Of a stretch of DNA of 41,679 bases, positions 8,273-16,020 are shown piece after piece. The DNA is from Oscillochloris sp. ZM17-4. Its GTDB lineage: Bacteria > Chloroflexota > Chloroflexia > Chloroflexales > Chloroflexaceae. Position 1 is the stretch's first letter. Every line of letters starts with the position of its first letter. A model generated the notes under the pieces. The model made no database searches. It worked only from the letters and a program-made list of their open reading frames with translations, and was not told the DNA's origin. The stretch is from contig NZ_JAIEWN010000019.1 of assembly GCF_019599295.1 (NCBI RefSeq), positions 2,885 to 44,563 on the forward strand, read 5' to 3'. The position numbers and the translations under genes are program-made.

Positions 8273-8296
8273 AACGGCTGCCGCGAGGCAGCCGTT
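8273..8296. terminator. 10-bp hairpin inside the broken peptidase frame
   Basis: AACGGCTGCC / GGCAGCCGTT with loop GCGA (8273-8282/8287-8296). It lies exactly where peptidase similarity ends, and looks like former intergenic sequence now joined to the truncated gene. Confidence 0.55.
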
Positions 8297-8352
8297 TCCA
8301 CATGTCACAGAGATGCAGTGCCGTGGGCCATATGTCCCCCAATCCACTGCTG

Positions 8353-8361
8353 TGGTACCAT
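8353..8361 (+). promoter_or_regulatory. Possible extended -10 promoter of the MFS gene
   Basis: TGgTACCAT (8353-8361) resembles the TGgTATAAT of polA and lies 37 nt before the MFS start. No -35 box is visible. Confidence 0.35.
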
Positions 8362-8397
8362 AGGCGCTCAGCTCGCCACACCCGCAGGAGCCCGCCG

Positions 8398-9639
8398 ATG
8401 CCGTCCCTCCACCTGCCCGCCATGCTGCGGGCGCTACGCCACCGCAACTACCGGCTGCTGTTCTTCGGCCAGCTTGTCTCGATCGCCGGCGTCTGGATGC
8501 AGTCGACCGCCCAGGGCTGGCTGGTCAACCGCCTCACCGAGTCCACCTTCTGGCTCGGCATGGTCGCCGCAGCCCAGTCGCTGCCGGTGCTCCTGCTGTC
8601 GCTGTCGGCCGGGGCCATGGCCGACCGGGTGCCCAAGCGGACGCTGCTGCTGATCACGCAGGGCGCGGCCATGGCCTCGGCGCTGACCCTGGCGGCGCTG
8701 ACGCTGACGGGGGTCGTGCAGGTCTGGATGGTGCTCGTGCTCGCGCTGGTGCTGGGGCTCGCGACAACCTTCGAGGGGCCGGCGCGACAGGCCTTCACGA
8801 TCGACCTGGTGGGCCGCGAGGATCTGCTGAACGCGATCGGGCTGGACTCGACCATGTTCAACGGGGCGCGGGTGATCGGCCCGGCCCTGGCCGGCGTCGT
8901 GATCGCCAGCTTCGGCGAGGGTCCGGCCTTCCTCTACAACGGCCTGAGCTACGGCGCGGTCATCGCCGGCCTGCTGCTGATGCGTCTGCCGCCAAACACA
9001 TCCGCGAGCGGCGGCGCGGCGCAGCGACGGCGGCTGCGCGACGGGCTCGGCTACATCGCGCACAACCCGCAGGCCCGGCTGATCATCGCCCAGCTGGCGG
9101 TGCTGTGCGTCTTCTGCCTGGCCTACATCCCGCTGCTGCCCTCCTTCGCCAGCGCCGTGCTCGGCGGCGACGCGATGACCTTCGGCGGGCTCGCGTCCAG
9201 CAACGCGGCCGGGGCGCTGGTGGCCGCGATCATGATCGCCGCCCTCGGCGACCGCCTGCCCAGGGTGCGGCTGCGCAGCGTGGCCCTGCTGGCCTACGCG
9301 CCCGTGCTGGCCGCCTTCACCCTCTCGCGATATGTGCCGCTCTCCATGCTCCTGCTGGCCATGGTCGGCTGGTGCGGCATCACCACGCTGACCCTCTCGA
9401 ACACGCTGCTCCAGCTGATCGTGCCGGATGGGCTGCGCGGCCGGGTGATGGCGGTCTACCTGCTGCTGATCGGCGGCGTGGCCCAGATCGCCGGGCTGCT
9501 GCTGGGCAGCATCGCCCAGGTGGTCGGCGATGTGGCGCTAACCGTCAGGGTCTGGACGGCGATCGGCTGGTTTGTGCAGCTCGGGCTGCTGCTATCGCAG
9601 GGGCGGGCGCTGCGCGAGCCCGTGGAGGCGCCGCAGTAG
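8398..9639 (+). CDS. MFS transporter (MFS_3/EntS-like exporter)
   Basis: The 413-residue protein has about 12 hydrophobic helices. The start is typical of the EntS/MFS_3 exporter group (ALRHRNYRLLFFGQLVSIAGVWMQSTAQGWL), and motif A lies in the helix 2-3 loop (GAMADRVPKR). A second conserved element is FEGPARQAFTIDLV, then NAIGLDSTMFNGARVIGPALAG. These proteins export siderophores or drugs by proton exchange, but the substrate is not predictable here. ATG 8398 has GCAGGAG 7 nt upstream. The first 256 bases overlap the runaway tail of the upstream peptidase pseudogene, so real coding here is the MFS frame. Confidence 0.92.
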   Translation: MPSLHLPAMLRALRHRNYRLLFFGQLVSIAGVWMQSTAQGWLVNRLTESTFWLGMVAAAQSLPVLLLSLSAGAMADRVPKRTLLLITQGAAMASALTLAALTLTGVVQVWMVLVLALVLGLATTFEGPARQAFTIDLVGREDLLNAIGLDSTMFNGARVIGPALAGVVIASFGEGPAFLYNGLSYGAVIAGLLLMRLPPNTSASGGAAQRRRLRDGLGYIAHNPQARLIIAQLAVLCVFCLAYIPLLPSFASAVLGGDAMTFGGLASSNAAGALVAAIMIAALGDRLPRVRLRSVALLAYAPVLAAFTLSRYVPLSMLLLAMVGWCGITTLTLSNTLLQLIVPDGLRGRVMAVYLLLIGGVAQIAGLLLGSIAQVVGDVALTVRVWTAIGWFVQLGLLLSQGRALREPVEAPQ

Positions 9640-9738
9640 TGCTGTAATACTTGTGCGATACAGTACAATAATAGCTTACCCATATCACTCGCCCTGCGCT
9701 ATCCGCAATGCACTGTAGTAGAAAGAGCGTGCCCACCG

Positions 9739-11532
9739 ATGCGCAAACACCTGCGTCTCACCCGCCTGCTGCTCGCCCTGGCCCTGCTGCTTGTGATCGC
9801 CGCCTGCGGCGACGAGCCCGCCGCCGATGCGCCCATCCCAGAGGACACCGCCGTCGCCGTCGCCCCAGCCGACGAGGAGCCCGCCCCCGCCGACGAGGAG
9901 CCCGCCCCCGCCGACGAGCCCACGGTCGCCCCGGAGCGGGGCGACGGGTCAGGCGCGTCAAGCGGCGCCGATGGCAGCGCCGACACCAGCGGCACCTACG
10001 CATCCGACCTCGGCTTCCGCCCCGACGCCAACGGCTTCTCGTTTGAGAACTACGGCGGCCAGGGCGAGACGAACCTCACCCCCAGCGACGTCCAGCGCCT
10101 GTTCGGCGACCAGGCCTGCGCCACGATCCAGGACGGCCAGTGCATCCTCACGCCGCCCGGCGAGCAGTGGCTCCAGCAGATCAACCAGGCCATGAACGGC
10201 GGCCACTGCGAGGGCATGGCCGTCCTCAGCAACCTGCTCTACACCGGCCAGGTCGATGCCAACAGCTTCGGGGCTGCCAGCACGCCCGAGCTCCAGATCG
10301 CCGGCAACGAGCCGCTCCAGCGCGAGATCGCCTACTGGTGGGCCACCCAGGCCACCCAGCCCGCCCGCTCGGGCATCGTCCAGCAGACTCCCAGCGGCGT
10401 GGTGAACACCCTGCTCACATCCTTCGCCGCCGGCCCCTCGGGCAGCGACCAGTACGCCCTGGGCATCTACAAGCGCGACTTCACCGGCGGCCACGCGATC
10501 ACGCCCTACGCCGTCGAGGACCGCGGCAACGGCATCTACTGGATCCTGGTCTACGACAACAACTACCCCGGCCAGGCCAGGGCGGTTGAGGTGGACACCA
10601 ACAACGACACATGGAGCTACTCGGGCTCGACCAACCCGGCCGAGGCCGAGGGCAACTACGAGGGCGACGCCTCGACCACCACGCTGGAGCTGGCCCCAAT
10701 CGGGCCGCGCCTCGGCCAGCAGGAGTGCCCCTTCTGCCAGGGCCAGGCCTCGGCCCGCGCCGGCGGTATGATGCTCCAGGCCGGGCAGACCCAGTACAAC
10801 GAGATCTGGCTGGAGGGCGACGCCGACCTGCTGATCACCGACGCCGAGGGCCGCAGCGTCGGATTCAGGGACGGCGTCTTCGTCAACGAGATCGACGGCT
10901 CGCTCTCGAACTCCAACAAGTTCGGGGTCAGCGTCTGGGACGAGAACGCCGAGCCGGTCTACTACATCCCGACCAGTATCGACTTCACGATCAGCATCGA
11001 CGGCAGCCGGCTGACCGAGCCGTCCAACTCGACGGTGACGATGATCGGCCCCGGCTACGCCCTGGAGGTCAGCGACATCATCCTCGACCCGGGCCAGGTC
11101 GACACGCTCGACGTATCGCCCGACGGCAGCCTGCTCTCCTATCGCACCGAGAGCGGCGAGACGCCCTTCCTGCTGGTGGCCGTGGAGACCGACGCCGCCG
11201 ACTACCAGTTCGGCGTCTACGGCGAGGCGATGGCCCCCGGCGAGGCGCTGAACCTCTCGCTCGACACCAAGGAGGGCTGGCTGAGCGTCGACTCGATCGA
11301 TAACAGCGAGGCCGGCAGCTACAGCCTGGTGGTGGCCCGCTACGACGACACGGGCGAGCAGGTCTTCGGGGCCACGGGGATCGAGCTACAGCCCGACGAT
11401 GTGGTCTACGTCGACTACCTGCTCTGGCCGGGCAACGGCGAGCCCATGGCGCTCGACGTGGACTACGGCGGCGACGGCACGGTCGATGAGACCCTGCAGG
11501 TGGACGATGTGACCGACGAGTTCGCCCAGTAG
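9739..11532 (+). CDS. Lipoprotein with a putative papain-like cysteine peptidase domain
   Basis: The 597-residue product begins with a lipoprotein signal (hydrophobic residues 10-20, lipobox VIAAC, lipidated Cys23). An acidic Ala/Pro linker (EEPAPAD repeated, residues 35-60) should place the domain outside the membrane. Residues 150-290 contain NGGHCEGMAVLSNLLY (Cys157), GGHAITPYAV (His252) and LVYDNNYPG (Asn274/275). Cys, His and Asn in that order and spacing are what a papain-fold peptidase requires; this assignment is my inference. The C-terminal 300 residues look like beta-sandwich repeats (ALEVSDIILDPGQVDTLDVSPDG and similar). It could equally be a transpeptidase-like or inactive fold. 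The upstream region contains TACAAT (9664-9669) without a clear -35. Spacing from MFS is 99 nt. Confidence 0.7.
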   Translation: MRKHLRLTRLLLALALLLVIAACGDEPAADAPIPEDTAVAVAPADEEPAPADEEPAPADEPTVAPERGDGSGASSGADGSADTSGTYASDLGFRPDANGFSFENYGGQGETNLTPSDVQRLFGDQACATIQDGQCILTPPGEQWLQQINQAMNGGHCEGMAVLSNLLYTGQVDANSFGAASTPELQIAGNEPLQREIAYWWATQATQPARSGIVQQTPSGVVNTLLTSFAAGPSGSDQYALGIYKRDFTGGHAITPYAVEDRGNGIYWILVYDNNYPGQARAVEVDTNNDTWSYSGSTNPAEAEGNYEGDASTTTLELAPIGPRLGQQECPFCQGQASARAGGMMLQAGQTQYNEIWLEGDADLLITDAEGRSVGFRDGVFVNEIDGSLSNSNKFGVSVWDENAEPVYYIPTSIDFTISIDGSRLTEPSNSTVTMIGPGYALEVSDIILDPGQVDTLDVSPDGSLLSYRTESGETPFLLVAVETDAADYQFGVYGEAMAPGEALNLSLDTKEGWLSVDSIDNSEAGSYSLVVARYDDTGEQVFGATGIELQPDDVVYVDYLLWPGNGEPMALDVDYGGDGTVDETLQVDDVTDEFAQ

Positions 11533-11571
11533 GCGCAGGGCTAGGCCTATGCCTTGATGCGTGTGCCAGTC

Positions 11572-11659
11572 CGGCACATGCGGCACTGGTTCTGCTGGGG
11601 AGCGGCTACGCCACTCCCCAGCAGAACCAGTTTTTTGTGGGAGAGCAAAGCTCTCCCAC
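11572..11659. terminator. Terminator repeat, copy 2 (convergent lipoprotein/TMEM43 junction)
   Basis: A 22-bp hairpin with one C-A mismatch (11585-11606/11610-11631, loop TAC) is followed by six T (11631-11636). A 10-bp stem GTGGGAGAGC/GCTCTCCCAC (11637-11646/11650-11659, loop AAA) comes next. The sequence and order match the copy at 6185-6285, including the flanking GTGTGCC...GGCACATG element. Confidence 0.85.
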
Positions 11660-11675
11660 ACCCTCACCCCCAGCG

Positions 11676-12482
11676 CTAGGCGAGCGCCTGCCGCCGCCGC
11701 AGGAAGACAAACGCGCCGCCCATGATCAGCAGCGCGACGCCGATCATCAGCCAGATGTTGTGGGCCACGATCGCGATCAGCACCGTCGCGCCCCAGATCG
11801 GGAAGGCCACCGCCAGGGTGACGAGGCCGATCAGGCAGCCGCCGGCCTGGCGGATCACCGGGAGGATCCCGACGGCCGCGTTGAGTGGGCCGAGCGCCAT
11901 CGAGAGCCCGGCCCACATCATCAGCAGCGTGCCGATGCGGATGACCCAATCCATGATCGTGTCCTCCACCTGGAGCTGATTGATCGCCGCCGCCCGGTCG
12001 CCCTCAAGCGCGCGGTAGAGCCGGTCGCCCTTCTCGTTGCTGTAGGCAATGATCTGGCCGCCGCGCTGCATGCCGAAGGTGGTGAACGACTGGCCGGCTG
12101 GCAGGGCCTTGTAGGAGATGCGCACGTGGCCGATCTGCGGGTCGCTCAGCGAGCTGCGACCGATCAGCAGGTAGTTATCCTCCTGGCGGACGTTGCTCGT
12201 CGGGGCCACGATTGACGAATTGAGTTGGAGATCTTCCGCCGAGGGCAGATCCAGGCTCGCCATATCCAGCTCGTAGGCGCCGATGCTCCCATTGGCGGCG
12301 GTCATTGTGTCCGAGGTGAACTCCATCGCCGGGTTGCGGTGGCCGTTGGGGTACTCGAAGCTCGCCCCGCTCTGCGGCGACGCGGTCCACTCCTTGCGGT
12401 AGGTGTAGGTCGTCTCGGTGCGCGTGCCGCCGCCGGGCTCGTCGCGGGTCTTCGACTCCTCGTGCTCAACCCAGGCGTACAT
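11676..12482 (-). pseudogene. TMEM43-family membrane protein, N-terminally truncated
   Basis: The remaining 268 residues match the C-terminal two-thirds of TMEM43/DUF1625 proteins: LERVAEMYAWVE, an extracytoplasmic domain, then four C-terminal hydrophobic segments (DWVIRIGTLLMMWAGLSMALGP and onward to FVFLRRRQALA). The characteristic motif extends 13 codons upstream of the first ATG (GRAYLTLERVAE) and then hits an in-frame TGA at 12540-12542. The usual N-terminal helix and about 100-150 residues are missing. Directly beyond lies a transposase fragment on the same strand, so an insertion followed by decay probably removed the 5' end. The ATG at 12482 has no ribosome binding site. Family function in bacteria is unknown. 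Confidence 0.75.
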
Positions 12483-12542
12483 CTCGGCGACGCGCTCCAG
12501 AGTCAGGTAGGCGCGGCCGCAGGCCCTTCCGGCGCGGCTTCA

Positions 12543-12900
12543 GCCGCCCGCCCGCATGCAAGACGTTCCGTCACTCCCACGATCTGGTCGTTGTCCTTCT
12601 CCGCCTGACCGCTCCCGATATACTGGCTTGTTCGCCGCCGTTGGCCATAGTCGGAGATGAGGGGGTGGCGCGCATCCAGATAGCCGATCAGCTTGTCCAG
12701 CCACTCGGTTGTGCGGGCCTCGGGGCGGTAGGACTCCAGGCAGTTGATGGCGGCATCCACCTCGCCGCGCCAGAGGTGGCGATAGATCGTCCGCAGCAGC
12801 GTCTTCTTCGCCCGACGCCCGCGACAGAATATGCTGGCCCACTCGCTCAAAAAGGTCGCGCCGGTGCCACTGACATACCGGGTGCCTACGGTGGCCGTCA
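12543..12900 (-). pseudogene. Transposase C-terminal fragment
   Basis: In one minus-strand frame the translation resembles the C-terminal end of an ISKra4/ISLre2-like transposase. It reads LWRGEVDAAINCLESYRPEART, then LDKLIGYLDARHPLISDYGQRRR, then YIGSGQAEKDNDQIV. The IGSG..EK.ND..V pattern, usually followed by R.K..GM.WS, is the signature. Here the expected tail is replaced by low-complexity Ala/Gly/Pro sequence. No catalytic N-terminal part, complete ORF or terminal inverted repeats were found, so this is a remnant. Family assignment is by eye from remembered family patterns; the limits are approximate. Confidence 0.6.
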
Positions 12901-13021
12901 CCCGTGTCGTGCGCAACATCCTTCCGGGTACACACCTCATCCTACCATACCGAGCCGAGCTTGACCCAGCGCGTATTCGCGCTAAGACACGGTTCGTAGC
13001 AGCTTTACAATTTAGCGCTGG

Positions 13022-13110
13022 CCATCCCTCACCCCCCAGCCCCCTTTCCCTTTGCGGCGAAGCCGCCCAAAACGCAACAAAAAGCGGAGTCTGGGGCGCA
13101 GCTCTCCTGC
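13022..13110. repeat. Fragment of palindromic intergenic repeat
   Basis: The stretch combines CCCTCACCCCC, a GCGGC/GCCGC stem (near 13053-13065) and TCTGGGGC/GCAG. These elements also occur in the repeats near 6285, 11660, 21431 and 32258. No gene is seen in it. Confidence 0.45.
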
Positions 13111-13139
13111 TTGACAGGCCCGGCGTGGGTGCGTATAAT
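13111..13139 (+). promoter_or_regulatory. Consensus sigma70-type promoter of the ABC exporter operon
   Basis: Perfect TTGACA (13111-13116), a 17-bp spacer and perfect TATAAT (13134-13139). It is the strongest-looking promoter in the window. Transcription start is expected near 13146, inside the palindrome that follows. Confidence 0.9.
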
Positions 13140-13142
13140 CCG

Positions 13143-13174
13143 CACACATATAGTCAGTTCTGACTATATGTGTG
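13143..13174. promoter_or_regulatory. Palindromic operator at the transcription start of the ABC exporter operon
   Basis: Perfect 15-bp inverted repeat (13143-13157/13160-13174, 2-nt centre TT) with core TATAGTCAG/CTGACTATA. It starts 4 nt after the -10 box, so a dimeric repressor (TetR, PadR or MarR type) bound here would block initiation. A near-consensus promoter silenced by an operator is the usual design for an inducible exporter. The regulator gene is not recognisable in the window. Confidence 0.75.
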
Positions 13175-13191
13175 ACAGGCATCACGACCCT

Positions 13192-14358
13192 ATGCTCCCA
13201 CTCTACCTCGCCCTCAAAGAGATGGCGCGCAACAAGCGGCGCTTCAGCGCCGTCTTCCTGATCGTCGCGCTGATCACGCTGCTGGTGCTGTTCACCTCGG
13301 CCCTCGGCGACGGCCTCTCGCTCGGGGCCAGCGAGTACTTCGACCGCATGGGCTCGGAGCTGGTCGTCTTCCAGAAGGATGTGGACTACCAGCTCCAGGC
13401 GAGCCGGCTCGGCCGCAGCCGGCTCAGCCAGATCCGGCGCGTCCCCGGCGTGGCGGCGGTTGGCCCGGTCGGGGTCAGCACGGCCGCGATCATCGCGGTC
13501 AACGGGGCGGCAACCGACGGCCTTGACGTGGCGCTGATCGGCGTCGAGCCGGGGGAGCCCGGCGCGCCCGCGGCCTACGCCGGCGAGGCGCTCAACGACA
13601 GCCGCGCCGCCCACGCCGTGCTCGACCGCCACGTCGTCGAGCGGCTGGGCATCCCGCTCGGGGCGACGATCACGCTCAAGGTGGTGCAGGGCATGGAGGA
13701 GCAGCTCTACGACCTGCGCGTGCAGGGCTTCGCCGAGGGCCGTAAGGTCAACTACATCCCCAGCATCTTCGTGCCCCTGCGCCGCTGGGAGCGCATCCGG
13801 CCCCAGGAGACGCCCGGCGGCAATGAGGGGGCCGACCTGCTCTTCAACATCGCCGCCGTGAAGCTCGACCAGACAGCGCCCCCGGACGCCGTGGCCGCCG
13901 CGATTGAGCGCACCGTCAGCCAGGTTGAGGTTACCGACCCGGTGACGGCCTACCGCACCACCCAGGGCTACAACGACATGCAGTCGACGATCAGCATGCA
14001 GCAGGGCTTCATGCTGCTGATCGTCGTGCTGATCGTCGGCAGCTTCTTCCAGATCCAGACGCTCCAGAAGGTGGCGCAGATCGGCATGCTTGAGGCGATC
14101 GGCGCATCCAGCCGCATGGTGATCACCACCCTACTGATCCAGATCATGATCACCTTGGTGGTCGGGCTGGCGATCGGCGGCGCGGTGATGTGGGCGATGG
14201 CCCAGGTGCTCCCTGCGACGGTGCCGATCGTCTTCAGCGGCACGAAGATCACGATCACCATCCTGTCGCTCTTCGCCGCCGGCCCGGCCGCCGCCATGGT
14301 CGCGGCGCGCACCATCCTGAAGATCGAGCCGCTGCGGGCGCTGGGCCTGAGCGGGTGA
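13192..14358 (+). CDS. ABC transporter permease (MacB/FtsX-type)
   Basis: The 388-residue permease has an N-terminal helix (residues 20-40, FLIVALITLLVLFTSAL), a large extracytoplasmic domain of roughly 220 residues, and three C-terminal helices. The first of these is GFMLLIVVLIVGSFFQIQTLQKVAQIGMLEAIGASSRMV, the FtsX/MacB coupling segment. Such type VII ABC systems work as mechanotransmission exporters of lipids, peptides or drugs rather than classic pumps. The gene is first in a two-gene operon; its ATPase begins 12 nt downstream. ATG 13192 lacks a clear ribosome binding site, and an in-frame ATG at 13168 lies inside the operator. Substrate unknown. Confidence 0.9.
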   Translation: MLPLYLALKEMARNKRRFSAVFLIVALITLLVLFTSALGDGLSLGASEYFDRMGSELVVFQKDVDYQLQASRLGRSRLSQIRRVPGVAAVGPVGVSTAAIIAVNGAATDGLDVALIGVEPGEPGAPAAYAGEALNDSRAAHAVLDRHVVERLGIPLGATITLKVVQGMEEQLYDLRVQGFAEGRKVNYIPSIFVPLRRWERIRPQETPGGNEGADLLFNIAAVKLDQTAPPDAVAAAIERTVSQVEVTDPVTAYRTTQGYNDMQSTISMQQGFMLLIVVLIVGSFFQIQTLQKVAQIGMLEAIGASSRMVITTLLIQIMITLVVGLAIGGAVMWAMAQVLPATVPIVFSGTKITITILSLFAAGPAAAMVAARTILKIEPLRALGLSG

Positions 14359-14370
14359 GAAGGCCAGCCC

Positions 14371-15057
14371 ATGAGCACGCTTGAGACCCAGTCGGTCAGC
14401 AAGATCTACCACATGCAGGGCAGCGAGATCCGCGCCGTCGATGCGGTCTCGCTCCAGATTCAGCCCGGCGAGTTTGTCGCCCTGGCCGGGCCGAGCGGCT
14501 CGGGCAAGACGACAATGCTGGCGCTGCTGGCCGGCCTGCTGCACCCTGACGATGGCGAGGTGCTGATCAACGGGCGCAGCCTGCGCACGATGCGTAAGGC
14601 CGAGCTGGCCGCCTTTCGGCTGACTCACATCGGCTTCACCTTCCAGTCCAACAACCTTGTCCCCTACCTCACCGTCCGCGAGAATGTCGAGCTGATGCTG
14701 CGGCTCAACGGGGCGCTCGACCAGCAGGGCCGCGCCCGCGCCGTCGAGCTGCTGACCCGCCTGGACCTCGGCAAGCGGCTGGACAACCTGCCCTCGCAGC
14801 TCTCCGGCGGCCAGCAGCAGCGCGTGGCGATCGCCCGGGCGCTCGTCCACGAGCCGAGCATTGTCCTGGCCGACGAGCCGACGGCGAGCCTGGACACCAG
14901 CCGCGCGCACCAGGTGGTGAGCACTCTGGCCAACCTCATCCACGAGCAGGGCCGGGCCGGGGTGATGGTCTCGCACGACCTGCGCATGTGCGCCTACGCC
15001 GACCGGGTGCTGCACATGGAGGACGGGCGGCTGGTGGAGGAGGCCGTGACGGCGTAG
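14371..15057 (+). CDS. ABC transporter ATP-binding protein (MacB/LolD-type)
   Basis: The 228-residue ATPase carries all nucleotide-binding motifs: Walker [10 protein letters not shown] (about residue 40), Q-loop FTFQSNNL, signature [15 protein letters not shown], Walker [13 protein letters not shown] and the switch His in VSHD. The family pattern fits the MacB/LolD group that powers FtsX-like permeases. It is translated as the second gene of the operon controlled by the 13111 promoter. Its last two codons (GCG TAG) are part of the left arm of the hairpin at 15052-15102. Confidence 0.95.
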   Translation: MSTLETQSVSKIYHMQGSEIRAVDAVSLQIQPGEFVALAGPSGSGKTTMLALLAGLLHPDDGEVLINGRSLRTMRKAELAAFRLTHIGFTFQSNNLVPYLTVRENVELMLRLNGALDQQGRARAVELLTRLDLGKRLDNLPSQLSGGQQQRVAIARALVHEPSIVLADEPTASLDTSRAHQVVSTLANLIHEQGRAGVMVSHDLRMCAYADRVLHMEDGRLVEEAVTA

Positions 15058-15102
15058 AATAGCTTCCCGGAAGTTCGCAACTTCCGGGAAGCTATTCTAC
15101 GC
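15052..15102. terminator. 24-bp perfect hairpin containing both convergent stop codons
   Basis: Arms 15052-15075 and 15079-15102 are perfectly complementary with loop CGC. The left arm includes the GCG TAG end of the ABC ATPase gene, and the right arm includes the GCG TAG end of the minus-strand prenyltransferase gene. No T-run is present on either side. Confidence 0.8.
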
Positions 15103-16020
15103 CCAGACGAGCGCCGCCAGCTGGCAGAGGGCGGTGCCGACGATCAGGCCGACGCTCCAGAATCCCAGGGCGTCCCAGCGCGCCGGGTCAGGCCAGCCGC
15201 GCGCCGCCTCGACCGCCAGCCAGATCGCTATCGGCGTCGCGCCCAGACCGGCCAGCGCCACCCGCCAGGGCAGCCCCCCGGCCACCAACAGCGGCAGTGC
15301 GGCATAGCCGGCGGCCAGCGCGGCAAGGTAGACCCAGGCCGCCCGCCGCCGGCCTAGTCGCACCACCAGGGTGTGCTTTCCCGCCAGCGTGTCCCCTTCC
15401 GCATCCGGCACATTCGCCGCGAGCAGCTGCATAAAGTCGAAGAGGCAGAGCGGCACCGCCAGCAGCAGCGGCAGCGGCGTGATAGCGCCCGCCTGGAGCA
15501 CAAAGCCGACCATGCAGGTCATGCCGGGGATGAGCAGCGCCCCAGCGACCTCGCCCAGGCCGCGCCAGTTCAGGCGCAGCGGCGGGCTGCTGTAGGCCCA
15601 GGCCATGCCGATCGCCGCCAGCAGCACCCCCAGGCTTAGAGCCGGCGCGGGGCTAATCGCGGCAGCAATGACGGCGACAACCAGCGCCAGCACGGCGCAT
15701 GTGATGGCGGCCAGCAGGCCCGCGCGCGGCGGGAGGCGGTCTTCGACCAGCACCCGGCTGCCGCCGGTCCAGCGGGTCGGCGTGCGGTTGAGCCGGTCGG
15801 CCTCCAGGTCGAAGTAGTCGTTGCTGTAGTGGGCCATCAGCTGGGCGGCGAGCACCGCCAGCAGCCCGGCGGCGGCGAGGGGCCAGCGCGGGGGCGCGCC
15901 GGCCGAGCGCGCGGCGGCCACCCCCAGCCCATAGAAGAGGGCGCCGCCGAGCAGGTGCAGCGGCCGGCCCAGGGCCAGCAGATCGACGGCGCGCGCACGC
16001 AGCGCCCCCGCGCCGCTCAT
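15097..16020 (-). CDS. UbiA-family prenyltransferase (MenA-like)
   Basis: This 307-residue integral membrane protein has about eight to nine helices and both Asp-rich motifs. The first is NDYFDLEADRLNRTP (about residue 66) and the second is DAEGDTLAGKHTLVVRLG (about 205), which bind the prenyl diphosphate through Mg2+. The NDY.D...D form and AGKHTL are typical of 1,4-dihydroxy-2-naphthoate polyprenyltransferase, so a menaquinone-type reaction is likely. The short Arg-rich loop RTPTRWTGGSRVL is also MenA-like. Its ATG overlaps the TGA of the upstream UbiA gene (ATGA, 16017-16020), implying coupled translation. Another aromatic acceptor is possible because the two tandem enzymes could share a pathway. 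Confidence 0.85.
   Translation of the reverse strand: MSGAGALRARAVDLLALGRPLHLLGGALFYGLGVAAARSAGAPPRWPLAAAGLLAVLAAQLMAHYSNDYFDLEADRLNRTPTRWTGGSRVLVEDRLPPRAGLLAAITCAVLALVVAVIAAAISPAPALSLGVLLAAIGMAWAYSSPPLRLNWRGLGEVAGALLIPGMTCMVGFVLQAGAITPLPLLLAVPLCLFDFMQLLAANVPDAEGDTLAGKHTLVVRLGRRRAAWVYLAALAAGYAALPLLVAGGLPWRVALAGLGATPIAIWLAVEAARGWPDPARWDALGFWSVGLIVGTALCQLAALVWA

Larger units (their letters stand above)
7334..8653 (+). pseudogene. Xaa-Pro peptidase (M24, PepP/PepQ-like) with lost 3' end
   Basis: Residues 1 to about 312 form a good M24 creatinase-type peptidase: an N-terminal domain (NRRYISGFSGSNGALLI), then the pita-bread catalytic domain with IDMGALVGGYHADLTRT (both Asp ligands) and GHGLGHGVGLDIHEGP (His ligand). 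Similarity stops near 8265. The last part, which should hold the two Glu metal ligands (VTVEPG and RIED-type motifs), is absent. The frame instead reads through a hairpin at 8273-8296 and out of phase over the first 85 codons of the MFS gene before a stop at 8653. The product cannot assemble the normal dinuclear metal site, so it is most likely inactive. ATG 7334 has AAGGAA 7 nt upstream. A sequencing or assembly deletion is the alternative. Confidence 0.8.

Noticed and set aside
12831-13163. Plus-strand small ORF across the remnant region
   Set aside because: No ribosome binding site or conserved residues; overlaps the intergenic repeat and promoter.
13143-13174. Terminal inverted repeat of an insertion sequence next to the transposase fragment
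   Set aside because: The palindrome is symmetric at one place and sits exactly at a promoter start point; no partner repeat was found on the far side of the fragment.
13012-13632. Minus-strand open frame over the ABC operon promoter
   Set aside because: Covers the consensus promoter, operator and permease start in antisense; no family pattern.
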